From NCBI GenBank assembly GCA_017936025.1, contig JAGBGL010000066.1:1-9010 (forward strand): 9,010 bases of DNA, written 5' to 3'. The notes below the pieces were generated by a model. It ran no database searches, had not been told where the DNA came from, and worked only from the letters and a program-made list of their open reading frames with translations. Of the stretch, positions 1 to 6,912 are shown one piece after another; positions within the stretch are counted from its first letter, which is position 1, and each line of letters begins with the position of its first letter. Origin of the DNA: Bacillota bacterium (GTDB lineage Bacteria; Bacillota; Clostridia; Peptostreptococcales; Anaerovoracaceae). The translations under genes were made by a program, and so were the position numbers.

Positions 1-1705
1 AGCCATTTTCAGCGGCATCGAGCAGCTGGAAAAAGATATGCTGGAACTTTCGGCTGAGATCTCTGCAAGATCCGAAGCCGGAGAGCACGGACCGGAACTT
101 GAGAGACTGCTTCATAAATACGACCAGATGAATGAGGACTTCCGCGACAGAGGCGGATACAGTTACAAGAGCGAAATCAACGGTATCCTCAGCAGCATGG
201 CCTTCGGTGAGGACTTCTATAATAAGAAAATATCCACACTTTCGGGAGGCGAGCGTACGAGACTGGCGCTGGCATGTCTGCTTCTGAAAAAGCCCGACAT
301 CCTGTTCCTGGACGAACCGACCAACCATCTTGATATCGGCACACTTAAATGGCTGGAGCAGTATCTGAAAGCATACAGGGGGACTATCCTTATCGTTTCC
401 CATGACAGATACTTCCTTGACCAGACAGTGAACCGTATTTTCGAAGTAGAAAACCACAAATTATATACATACAACTGCAGCTACAGCGGCTATGCTGAAC
501 AGAAACGTCAGCGCCGTGAGGCTCAGATGAGAAAGTACCAGAATCAGCAGAAGGAAATCGCCCGTCAGGAAGAAATGATCCGCAGATTCAAGCAGCATGG
601 TACAGAACTGCTGGCGAAGCGTGCGGCTTCCAGAGAAAAGAGACTGGCACAGATCGAACTGGAGGACAGACCGGAAGCACTGCGCGGCAAAATGAAGCTC
701 CAGTTCCACCAGAACTTTAAGAGCGGTAACGATGTACTGCTGGGCGAAGGATTGTCGAAGAGTTTTGGCTACGGCTCCAATCAGAAGCACCTGTTCAGTA
801 ATGTCAATTTTGACATCAAGCGCGGTGAACGCATCTGTATCGTGGGTGCCAACGGAGTCGGCAAGACAACACTGCTGAAGATCCTCATGGGTCAGCTGGA
901 AGCAAACAGCGGCAGGCTGAAAGTCGGTCACAATGTTGAGTTCGGATACTATGATCAGGAGCAGGCGCTGCTTACAGGAAGCAATACTGTCCTGGAAGAA
1001 ATCCATGATGCATACAGACTGTACACAGACACTGAACTCAGAAATATTCTGGGCAGGTTCCTGTTCCAGGGCGACCAGGTATTCCTGGAAGTGGGGGCTC
1101 TTTCCGGAGGAGAAAGAGCACGCCTTTCTCTGCTAAAAATGATGCTGTCCGGTTCCAATGTACTGATCCTGGACGAACCTACCAACCATCTGGACATCGA
1201 GTCCAAAGAAGTTTTCGAAGATGCTCTGATGGACTTCCCGGGCACAGTGATCGTAGTTTCCCATGACCGTTACTTCCTGAACAAAATCCCTACACGCATC
1301 TTTGAACTGGGACATGAAGGAATAACGACATACCTGGGAACATATAATTATTACGTAGAAAAGAAGCAGGAAATAGATTCCGGTAAGAAATATCTGGAGG
1401 AATTGTCGGGGGCTTCTGCAAAAGAAAAACCTGCGGCTGAAGAGGGCGAGCTGAGCAGCAGCGAACAGCGCCGCTTGAAGAAGGAGCAGGAAGCAGAACA
1501 GAGAAGGCTCAGGCGTCAGCTGGAACAGGCTGAAAAACGCATCGATGAACTGGAAACAGCTATCAGCGAAGTGGAAGCAGAACTCTGCAAAGAGGAGAAT
1601 CTGACCGACCACAACAAACTCCACGAATTGAGTAAAAAAATGGACGGTCTGAAGGAGGAGCTGGCAGTAGAATACGACAAATGGATGGAACTCCAGGAAG
1701 TGTAA
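1..1705 (+). CDS. ABC-F family ATPase, YdiF-like, 5'-truncated by the window edge
   Basis: ABC-F proteins are soluble twin-ATPase factors without membrane segments that bind the ribosomal E site and help translation. The reading frame is open from base 2, so the true start is upstream; 567 residues are visible. The first nucleotide-binding domain has lost its Walker A to the window edge but keeps LSGGE (about residue 80), the Walker B LFLDEPTNHLD (Glu105) and the H-loop His134. A charged interdomain linker follows (about 150-235). The second domain is complete: GANGVGKTT (282-290), LSGGE (367), LILDEPTNHLD (Glu392), His421. A Glu/Lys/Arg-rich coiled coil occupies about 465-567. Full-length YdiF-type proteins are around 640 residues, so roughly 75 are missing. 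The coiled-coil tail and the downstream rex and groESL favour a YdiF-type housekeeping member over an antibiotic-resistance ABC-F; this is inference. No terminator is visible after the stop. Confidence 0.93.
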   Translation, partial: AIFSGIEQLEKDMLELSAEISARSEAGEHGPELERLLHKYDQMNEDFRDRGGYSYKSEINGILSSMAFGEDFYNKKISTLSGGERTRLALACLLLKKPDILFLDEPTNHLDIGTLKWLEQYLKAYRGTILIVSHDRYFLDQTVNRIFEVENHKLYTYNCSYSGYAEQKRQRREAQMRKYQNQQKEIARQEEMIRRFKQHGTELLAKRAASREKRLAQIELEDRPEALRGKMKLQFHQNFKSGNDVLLGEGLSKSFGYGSNQKHLFSNVNFDIKRGERICIVGANGVGKTTLLKILMGQLEANSGRLKVGHNVEFGYYDQEQALLTGSNTVLEEIHDAYRLYTDTELRNILGRFLFQGDQVFLEVGALSGGERARLSLLKMMLSGSNVLILDEPTNHLDIESKEVFEDALMDFPGTVIVVSHDRYFLNKIPTRIFELGHEGITTYLGTYNYYVEKKQEIDSGKKYLEELSGASAKEKPAAEEGELSSSEQRRLKKEQEAEQRRLRRQLEQAEKRIDELETAISEVEAELCKEENLTDHNKLHELSKKMDGLKEELAVEYDKWMELQEV

Positions 1706-1769
1706 TCTGCGCTTTATGACAGATGGAAAAATATGACTGTGTGCCAGTAGAAAAATAAGGTAAAAACAG

Positions 1770-1798
1770 TTGCATTATAAAGATTAAACCACTATAAT
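1770..1798 (+). promoter_or_regulatory. Sigma-A-type promoter of acpP
   Basis: A -35 box TTGCAT (1770-1775) and a perfect -10 box TATAAT (1793-1798) are separated by 17 bp. The predicted transcription start near 1805 gives a leader of about 60 nt before the acpP start. The stretch 1706-1769, after the ABC-F stop, contains no hairpin I can identify. Confidence 0.75.
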
Positions 1799-1864
1799 AA
1801 GCATGTGCTGTACAAGCAGATAAAATCCTGCGGCAGTACGTTTAATGATATGGAGGTAAAAATT

Positions 1865-2092
1865 ATGATTTTTGATAAGATTAAAGAAATTATTGCAGAA
1901 CAGTTAGGCGTTGAAGAAGACGTCATTACAATGGAAACAAACCTGATGAAAGACCTGGAAGCAGACTCCCTGGACGCAGTTGAAATCATCATGGCTATCG
2001 AAGATGAATATGACATTGAAATTCCTGACGAAGATGCAGAAAAATTCCAGATCGTAACAGACATCGTTAAATATCTGGAAGACAGAGCATAA
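1865..2092 (+). CDS. acpP: Acyl carrier protein
   Basis: This small acidic cytosolic protein carries growing acyl chains on a 4'-phosphopantetheine arm during type II fatty acid synthesis. It has 75 residues, the usual size (E. coli AcpP is about 78). The DSLD motif at residues 34-37 contains Ser35, the attachment serine, followed by the acidic recognition helix (AVEIIMAIEDEYDIEI). The start at 1865 is chosen because GGAGG (1852-1856) lies 8 nt upstream and the protein then begins MIFDKIKEII, as family members do. A longer GTG start at 1805 would add 20 unrelated residues and sits on the predicted transcription start. No fatty acid synthesis gene is visible beside it; it stands between an ABC-F gene and rex with its own promoter. 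Whether it is the cell's main carrier protein or a second copy cannot be decided here. Confidence 0.95.
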   Translation: MIFDKIKEIIAEQLGVEEDVITMETNLMKDLEADSLDAVEIIMAIEDEYDIEIPDEDAEKFQIVTDIVKYLEDRA

Positions 2093-2114
2093 GATTATAA
2101 ACAATGAATTAGAG

Positions 2115-2134
2115 CCCGTCGAAAGACGGGTTTT
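2115..2134 (+). terminator. Short terminator-like hairpin after acpP
   Basis: A CCCGTC/GACGGG stem (2115-2120 and 2125-2130) closes on a GAAA tetraloop and is followed by TTTT and then mixed bases. With only 6 bp of stem and four T residues it is probably a weak or partial terminator. That would let some acpP transcripts continue into rex, whose start is 25 bp downstream. Confidence 0.6.
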
Positions 2135-2159
2135 AAGATTAAATTAAAAGAGGGTTATG

Positions 2160-2804
2160 ATGAAAAAAGATACTAAAATCTCAAATGTGGTAATCAAAAG
2201 ACTGCCGAGATACAGAAGATATCTTAAAGAACTGCAGAGAAAGGGAATCAGTAAGATTTCTTCCAATGAGTTCTCAAGGCTTATCGGATATACTGCTTCC
2301 CAGATCAGACAGGACCTGAATAACTTCGGCGGGTTCGGGCAGCAGGGATACGGATATAATGTAGACAGTTTGTATAATGAAATCAGCGCGATACTGGGTC
2401 TTGACCAGGAATATAAAATGGTCATCGTAGGGGTCGGCAACCTGGGCCAGGCGATTGCGAATTATACTTATTATTATAAAGCCGGATTCGTGGTACATGG
2501 ATTGTTTGATGTAAATCCGAGACTGATCGGTATCAAGATCAATGATATCGAGGTCATGGACTATGAAAATCTGGTTGAATACGTAGAAGACAACAATATC
2601 GATATCGGTATTATCTGCACAACTAAAGACAATGCACAGGAAGTCGCAGACAAACTGTGTTTTGCCGGTGTGAAAGGAATCTGGAACTTTGCACCTATAG
2701 ATCTGGAAGTTCCCGACCATGTAGCTGTTGAAAACGTACACCTCAGTGACAGCTTACATTCACTGGCATACCATATGAACCGTAACGGTGAAAGCAGACA
2801 ATAA
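2160..2804 (+). CDS. rex: Redox-sensing transcriptional repressor Rex
   Basis: Rex senses the NADH/NAD+ ratio: it binds operators of fermentation and respiration genes when NADH is low and lets go when NADH binds. The protein has 214 residues, normal for the family. Residues about 1-75 form the winged-helix DNA-binding domain, with the helix-turn-helix stretch TASQIRQDLNNFG and the glycine-rich GYGYNV segment. The Rossmann domain carries GVGNLGQA (Gly91, Gly93, Gly96), with Asp117 at the end of the second strand in FDVNP. The C-terminal helix that swaps in the dimer ends LHSLAYHMN. Two adjacent ATG codons exist, 2157 and 2160. GAGGG (2150-2154) is 5 nt from the second but only 2 nt from the first, so 2160 is preferred. 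It may be partly co-transcribed with acpP. I found no clear Rex-type palindrome in the window. Confidence 0.95.
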   Translation: MKKDTKISNVVIKRLPRYRRYLKELQRKGISKISSNEFSRLIGYTASQIRQDLNNFGGFGQQGYGYNVDSLYNEISAILGLDQEYKMVIVGVGNLGQAIANYTYYYKAGFVVHGLFDVNPRLIGIKINDIEVMDYENLVEYVEDNNIDIGIICTTKDNAQEVADKLCFAGVKGIWNFAPIDLEVPDHVAVENVHLSDSLHSLAYHMNRNGESRQ

Positions 2805-2867
2805 AACTAAGGGGCGGCAGCAGATGCACACTGCAGGAGATGCAGACACCGCTGATTTTCCGGAAGT

Positions 2868-2902
2868 AAAAAAAATAACCGTTTCGTAATGAAACGGTTA
2901 TT
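2868..2902 (-). terminator. Intrinsic terminator of the ferredoxin gene, between convergent rex and ferredoxin
   Basis: A perfect 12-bp stem (2874-2885 with 2891-2902) closes on a 5-nt loop. On the minus strand it is followed by an uninterrupted U tract (A run at 2868-2875 on the plus strand), so it reads as a strong intrinsic terminator for the ferredoxin. On the plus strand the following bases are only mildly T-rich, so it would stop rex transcripts less efficiently, although it is the only hairpin after rex. The preceding stretch 2805-2867 shows no supported gene. Confidence 0.85.
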
Positions 2903-2922
2903 CTTGATTGCCTATTCGATAA

Positions 2923-3090
2923 TTAAGCTTCGATAGCGCCTGTTGGGCAAGCTCCCATGCAAGCTCCGCAGTCGATGCAAGAACCAGCATCGATAACGAA
3001 GATTCCATCTCCTTCAGCGATAGCGCCTACTGGGCATTCGCCAACGCAAGCTCCACAAGATACGCAAGCATCTGTAATTTTATAAGCCAT
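2923..3090 (-). CDS. 2[4Fe-4S] ferredoxin, clostridial type
   Basis: Small soluble low-potential electron carrier for anaerobic metabolism (typical partners are pyruvate:ferredoxin oxidoreductase and hydrogenases). The 55-residue protein shows the two CxxCxxCxxxCP motifs of the family: Cys9, 12, 15, 19 followed by Pro20, and Cys38, 41, 44, 48 followed by Pro49. These give two cubane clusters with the classic exchange of the fourth ligand. The two halves are internal repeats, ending GECPVGAI and GACPTGAI. The start at 3090 is chosen because AAGGAGG (plus-strand positions 3099-3105) lies 8 nt upstream; a start at 3123 would add 11 residues that include the ribosome binding site. It is transcribed alone, against rex and away from the P-loop gene. 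The specific electron partner cannot be told from context. Confidence 0.95.
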   Translation of the reverse strand: MAYKITDACVSCGACVGECPVGAIAEGDGIFVIDAGSCIDCGACMGACPTGAIEA

Positions 3091-3132
3091 TCTAGTAACC
3101 TCCTTAAAAATGTTTGATTTCACGATATACCG

Positions 3133-3161
3133 ATTATATCAGAAGGGTAATGAAAAGGCAA
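3133..3161 (-). promoter_or_regulatory. Promoter of the ferredoxin gene
   Basis: On the minus strand, TTGCCT (3161-3156) and a perfect TATAAT (3138-3133) are 17 bp apart, giving a predicted start near 3126. The -35 box abuts the start codon (3163) of the divergent P-loop gene. The palindrome GATATA-N5-TATATC (3124-3140) covers the -10 box and start point and could be an operator; no regulator is known for it. Confidence 0.65.
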
Positions 3162-3162
3162 G

Positions 3163-3972
3163 ATGAAAGTTTATGCATTAGTAGGAAAAAGCGGGACTGG
3201 AAAAAGTTATCAGGCCCAGAATTTATGTAGAAAATTAAAAATCAGAGGTATAATCGACGATGGTCTGTTCATTTATGAAAACAAAGTCGTTGCCGGTATT
3301 TCCGCAAAAAGACAGGAAACATATATCGGTGCAGTAAAAACTGCGCTGTTCACAAAACCTGAACATCAGAAAGATGTGTCAGAAAGTATCAGAAAAGTGA
3401 ACCCTGCAAAGCTGCTGCTGATCGGAACATCTGATGAAATGGTGCGCCGTATTGCAAAAAGGCTGGAGATCCCGGAAATTTCTGAGACTATTTATATCGA
3501 TGATATCACAACAGAAGAAGAACGTGCCATAGCATATAAACAGCGTAACGAGATGGGTCAGCATGTAATCCCTGCTCCTGCGTTTCAGCTTAAGAGACAG
3601 TTCTCAGGATATTTTATGTCACCGCTGCTGCTGTGGAAGGATCTGACTGCCGGCAGGAATTCTATGGCCGAAAAATCTGTAGTGCGCCCGACTTACAGCT
3701 ATCTGGGCGATTACAGACTCTCAGATAAAGTATTCAGTGACATTCTGACGTGTGTGGCTTCTGAAATCGAAGGTGTACACGATGTAACAAAGGTGGTCGC
3801 AGTCAACATCCCAGAGGGGGTCGAAATGAAGGCAATTGTTAATATGAAATACGGCCACAGCATCCTGGAAGCAGCAAAGGAACTGCAGGCGGTCGCAGTA
3901 AAGGTCATCGAAGACATGTCTGCCTTCAATGTCGGCAGGCTGGATATTGAAATAAGAGGTATCGTCAAATGA
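3163..3972 (+). CDS. P-loop NTPase fused to an Asp23/Gls24-like domain
   Basis: The protein has 269 residues in two visible parts. The N-terminal part opens with a beta strand and the Walker A GKSGTGKS (residues 8-15). Later come an IIDDGL segment and the hydrophobic strand KLLLIGTSDEM, so it is probably a nucleotide-binding domain; no clear catalytic pair is obvious. The C-terminal part (about 178-269) has the pattern of the Asp23/Gls24 family: a short strand, a VASEIEGVHDVTKV helix-strand unit, a KYGHSILEAAKELQ helix, and a closing hydrophobic strand LDIEIRGIV. Asp23/Gls24 proteins are linked to cell-envelope stress and some attach to membrane anchors; no transmembrane segment or signal peptide is present here. 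The start is fixed by an in-frame TGA at 3151-3153. The ribosome binding site is weak (AAAAGG, 4 nt spacing). It overlaps the next gene by 4 nt. Domain assignment is by pattern recognition only. Confidence 0.75.
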   Translation: MKVYALVGKSGTGKSYQAQNLCRKLKIRGIIDDGLFIYENKVVAGISAKRQETYIGAVKTALFTKPEHQKDVSESIRKVNPAKLLLIGTSDEMVRRIAKRLEIPEISETIYIDDITTEEERAIAYKQRNEMGQHVIPAPAFQLKRQFSGYFMSPLLLWKDLTAGRNSMAEKSVVRPTYSYLGDYRLSDKVFSDILTCVASEIEGVHDVTKVVAVNIPEGVEMKAIVNMKYGHSILEAAKELQAVAVKVIEDMSAFNVGRLDIEIRGIVK

Positions 3973-4829
3973 TAGTGCGCGAGAATGTAAAAGATTTTCA
4001 TCTCGATCATATATTTGACTGCGGACAGGCTTTCCGTTGGGAAAAACAGGATGATGGAAGCTATACAGGGATAGCCGGAGGCCGTATCGCCAACATACAA
4101 TTTGAACCGTATGAAGGACGTACTGCCGAAGGACGTCTGATAATCAGCAATGCTCATGAAGAAGATTTCCCGTTCTGGGAGAAGTATCTTGATATGGGAC
4201 GCGATTATGAAAAGATAAAAACAGATCTGGGAAAGGATCCTGTAATGGCGACGGCTATAACGTACGGCGAAGGTATCCGTCTGCTGCAGCAGGAACCGTG
4301 GGAAACTCTCATTTCCTTCATTATATCCCAGAATAACCATATTCCGAGAATCAAGAAATGCATAGAATCTCTCAGCGAGAATTTCGGAGAGAGCGCAGGA
4401 ATATATAATGGGAGAGAATTCTATTCGCTTCCATCCCCGGAAAAACTGGCTTCTCTGACAGAGGAAGACCTGGCGGTATGCAGGCTGGGGTACAGGGCCA
4501 AATACCTGATCGCAACAGCGAAAAGGGTATGCGAGCTGGGAATAGACAGCCTTAATGGTGCGGCGCTCCCGCATGTTTCATCGGCAGAAGCATATGAATA
4601 TATTACAGGATTTACAGGCGTAGGCCCGAAAGTTGCCAACTGTATCATGCTGTTTGCTCTCGGCAAGTATGACAGTTTTCCGCTGGATGTGTGGATGAAG
4701 CGGGTCATGGAAGAGGAATACGGGCTGAAAACCCCGAAAGCCATGGCTGAATTTGCATCTGAGACCTTCGGAGAGTATGGCGGCTTTGCGCAACAATACC
4801 TGTTTTACTATATAAGAGAAAGAAAATAG
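3969..4829 (+). CDS. ogg: 8-oxoguanine DNA glycosylase/AP lyase, OGG1 type
   Basis: A base excision repair enzyme that removes 8-oxoguanine paired with cytosine and nicks the abasic site. The 286-residue protein has an N-terminal OGG_N-like domain (about 1-110, with CGQAFRW near the start) and a helix-hairpin-helix GPD domain. The QNNH segment resembles the Asn-Asn pair that reads the opposite cytosine in OGG1. The hairpin GFTGVGPKVANC contains Lys221, the expected Schiff-base nucleophile, and PLDVW contains Asp240. Their spacing of 19 residues equals that of human OGG1 Lys249 and Asp268. No C-terminal iron-sulphur cysteine set is seen, unlike endonuclease III or MutY. Its ATG overlaps the stop of the P-loop gene (ATGA), so translation is probably coupled. 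There is no hairpin after the stop; the groES promoter starts 12 bp later. Related clostridial Ogg proteins are known. Confidence 0.92.
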   Translation: MIVRENVKDFHLDHIFDCGQAFRWEKQDDGSYTGIAGGRIANIQFEPYEGRTAEGRLIISNAHEEDFPFWEKYLDMGRDYEKIKTDLGKDPVMATAITYGEGIRLLQQEPWETLISFIISQNNHIPRIKKCIESLSENFGESAGIYNGREFYSLPSPEKLASLTEEDLAVCRLGYRAKYLIATAKRVCELGIDSLNGAALPHVSSAEAYEYITGFTGVGPKVANCIMLFALGKYDSFPLDVWMKRVMEEEYGLKTPKAMAEFASETFGEYGGFAQQYLFYYIRERK

Positions 4830-4840
4830 AGAGAATTTGG

Positions 4841-4869
4841 TTGACAATAACATATAATAGCATTAAACT
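4841..4869 (+). promoter_or_regulatory. groESL promoter
   Basis: A consensus -35 TTGACA (4841-4846) pairs with TAAACT (4864-4869, 4 of 6 matches) at 17 bp, placing the start inside CIRCE. A perfect TATAAT also exists at 4853-4858 but is only 6 bp from the TTGACA and has no good -35 of its own. Which -10 is used cannot be settled by eye. Confidence 0.65.
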
Positions 4870-4873
4870 GATT

Positions 4874-4900
4874 TTAGCACTCGAATGGTGAGAGTGCTAA
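4874..4900 (+). promoter_or_regulatory. CIRCE operator for the heat-shock repressor HrcA
   Basis: A perfect match to the CIRCE consensus: TTAGCACTC, 9-bp spacer, GAGTGCTAA. The arms extend by two more complementary bases on each side (4872-4882 and 4892-4902). CIRCE is the binding site of HrcA, whose activity depends on GroESL, so this operator sets a feedback loop on groES-groEL. The hrcA gene is not in the window. No CtsR-type heptad repeat was seen. Confidence 0.97.
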
Positions 4901-4945
4901 AACGGGTTGAGAGATTAAAAGATTTGAACTGGAGGAAAGAAAGAC

Positions 4946-5224
4946 ATGAGCTTTGGAATTAAACCATTAGGAAGCAGAGTAGTAATCAAAAGAGCAGTTG
5001 CGGAAGAAAAGACTGCAAGCGGCATTATCCTGGCATCTCAGGCTAAAGAACAGCCTCAGACAGCTGAAGTCGTTGCAGTAGGTCCTGGAACTGAAGATGA
5101 AAAAATAGAAGTAGCGGTAGGTGACAAAGTTATTTTTGCGCAGTTTGCAGGAACTGAAGTGAAATATGACGGTGAAACTTACATCATCATCAGCCAGAGA
5201 GATATCCTGGCTATCATTGACTAA
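4946..5224 (+). CDS. groES: Co-chaperonin GroES
   Basis: GroES forms the heptameric lid of the GroEL chamber in the cytosol and is needed for ATP-driven protein folding. At 92 residues it is the usual length. The family start IKPLGSRVVIKR is clear, followed by the mobile loop that contacts GroEL (about residues 18-33, with TASGIILAS), the GDKVIFAQFAGTEVKYDGE core, and the C-terminal strand YIIISQRDILAII. GGAGG (4931-4935) lies 10 nt before the ATG. It is the first gene of the groES-groEL operon under the CIRCE-controlled promoter. Confidence 0.98.
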   Translation: MSFGIKPLGSRVVIKRAVAEEKTASGIILASQAKEQPQTAEVVAVGPGTEDEKIEVAVGDKVIFAQFAGTEVKYDGETYIIISQRDILAIID

Positions 5225-5245
5225 TCAGAAGGAGAGGGATTAAAA

Positions 5246-6877
5246 ATGGCGAAAGATTTATTTTACGGCGAAGAAGCCAGAAGAAAATTACAGGCAGGCG
5301 TAGACAAACTGGCCAACACTGTAAAAATTACATTAGGACCTAAAGGAAGAAATGTTCTGCTGGACAGAAAATTCGGCACACCGCTGATCACAAACGACGG
5401 TGTTTCTATTGCCAGAGAAATCGAACTGGAAGATGCTGTTGAAAACATGGGTGCGCAGCTGGTAAAAGAAGTTGCGACTAAGACTAACGATGTTGCCGGC
5501 GACGGTACAACAACAGCAACTCTTCTGGCACAGATCATCATTAAAGAAGGTTTCAAAAACGTTGTGGCAGGCGCAAATCCGATGGTACTGAAAAGAGGTA
5601 TCCAGGGAGCGGTTGATGTTGCAGTTGCTGAAATCGCAAAACTGTCCCAGGAAGTTGAAAGCAAAGAAAGTATTGCTCAGGTTGCGGCTGTATCCGCTGC
5701 TGATGAAAACATCGGTCAGCTGATCGCAGAAGCAATGGACAGAGTCGGAAAAGACGGCGTTATCACAGTTGAAGAAGCAAAATCCATGGGAACAACTCTG
5801 GAAGTTGTTGAGGGAATGCAGTTCGACAGAGGATACCTGTCCCCATACATGTCTACAGACCTGGAAAAAATGGAAGCTGTTTTAGCTAATCCATACATTC
5901 TGCTGACAGACAAGAAAATCACGCAGATCCAGGAACTGCTGCCTGTTCTGGAACAGGTGCTGCAGACAGGAAGAAAACTCCTGATCATCTGTGAAGATCT
6001 GGAAGGCGAAGCTCTGGCAACTCTGGTTGTTAATAAACTGAAAGGAACTCTGGACTGCGTAGCAGTTAAGGCTCCGGGATTCGGCGACAGAAGAAAGGCT
6101 ATGATGGAAGATATCGCTATCCTGACTGGCGGTACAGTGATTTCCGAAGAGCTGGGCTACGATCTGAGAGAAGCAACTCTGGATATGCTGGGAACAGCAG
6201 GCACTGTAAAAGTAAATAAAGAAGTTACAGTCATCGTAGACGGTGCAGGAAATCCTGCTGAAATCGCTGCAAGAATTAACCAGCTGAAATCCCAGCTGGA
6301 AGATATCACTTCAGAATTTGAAAAAGAAAAGACTCAGGAAAGACTGGCTAAGCTGGCCGGCGGCGTTGCTGTCATCCAGGTAGGTGCGGCTACAGAAACT
6401 GAACTGAAGGAAAGAAAGCTGAGAATCGAAGACGCTCTGAACGCAACTAAGGCTGCGGTTGAAGAGGGAATCGTATCCGGCGGAGGTGTTGCTCTGGCAA
6501 ACGCTATCCCTGCAGTTGCTAAATATGTAAAAGATCTGGCAGGCGATGAAAAGACAGGTGCTGCAATCATCCAGAGAGCTCTGGAAGAACCTGTTAGACA
6601 GATCGCTGAAAACGCGGGCTTTGAAGGTAGCGTAGTAGTTGCTAAAGTTCTGGCAAGCGAAGCAGGTGTTGGTTTCAATGCTGCAACAGAGGAATATATC
6701 AATATGATCCAGGCAGGTATCGTTGACCCTGCAAAAGTTACAAGATCTGCTCTGCAGAATGCGGCTTCCGCTTCCGCGATGCTGCTGACTACAGAAAGCT
6801 GCGTAACTGATATTCCGGAAGAAAATCCAATGCCGATGGGCGGCGGAATGGGCGGCGGAATGCCGGGAATGATGTAG
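5246..6877 (+). CDS. groEL: 60-kDa chaperonin GroEL
   Basis: ATP-driven double-ring chaperonin that folds proteins inside its cavity with GroES. The 543 residues are full length. Equatorial domain motifs include ITLGPKGRNVLL, NDGVSIAREI with Asp51, and GDGTTTATLL with Asp86 (E. coli Asp52 and Asp87). The ATP-hydrolysis aspartate is Asp396 in RIEDALNATKAA (E. coli Asp398). The apical domain keeps YLSPYM and the hydrophobic substrate-binding surface. The glycine-methionine tail ends in repeated GGM units and PGMM, typical of a single housekeeping copy. The gene begins 21 bp after the groES stop; AAGGAGAGGG (5229-5238) is its ribosome binding site, so the two are one operon. No convincing terminator hairpin is seen in the 120 bp after the stop. 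Confidence 0.99.
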   Translation: MAKDLFYGEEARRKLQAGVDKLANTVKITLGPKGRNVLLDRKFGTPLITNDGVSIAREIELEDAVENMGAQLVKEVATKTNDVAGDGTTTATLLAQIIIKEGFKNVVAGANPMVLKRGIQGAVDVAVAEIAKLSQEVESKESIAQVAAVSAADENIGQLIAEAMDRVGKDGVITVEEAKSMGTTLEVVEGMQFDRGYLSPYMSTDLEKMEAVLANPYILLTDKKITQIQELLPVLEQVLQTGRKLLIICEDLEGEALATLVVNKLKGTLDCVAVKAPGFGDRRKAMMEDIAILTGGTVISEELGYDLREATLDMLGTAGTVKVNKEVTVIVDGAGNPAEIAARINQLKSQLEDITSEFEKEKTQERLAKLAGGVAVIQVGAATETELKERKLRIEDALNATKAAVEEGIVSGGGVALANAIPAVAKYVKDLAGDEKTGAAIIQRALEEPVRQIAENAGFEGSVVVAKVLASEAGVGFNAATEEYINMIQAGIVDPAKVTRSALQNAASASAMLLTTESCVTDIPEENPMPMGGGMGGGMPGMM

Positions 6878-6912
6878 TTCGGACCTGATTATATCTTATT
6901 TTTCAAAATTAG

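Noticed and set aside
461..1006. Long open frame of 181 codons on the minus strand inside the ABC-F gene
   Set aside because: It mirrors a well-supported coding region, has a phenylalanine/leucine/glutamine-rich composition typical of antisense frames, and no ribosome binding site.
1805..1864. Extended GTG start for the acyl carrier protein
   Set aside because: It lies at the predicted transcription start, has no ribosome binding site, and adds 20 residues not seen in the family.
2824..2889. 21-codon frame after rex with AAGGGG 9 nt upstream
   Set aside because: It runs into the loop of the ferredoxin terminator hairpin, is very short and has no recognisable motif; probably chance.
3091..3123. 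Longer ferredoxin N-terminus starting at 3123
   Set aside because: The extra codons contain the strong AAGGAGG, and clostridial ferredoxins begin MAYKIT-like at 3090.
3711..4574. Long minus-strand open frame of 287 codons across the P-loop and ogg genes
   Set aside because: Both plus-strand genes have recognisable motifs throughout this span; the antisense translation resembles no family I know.
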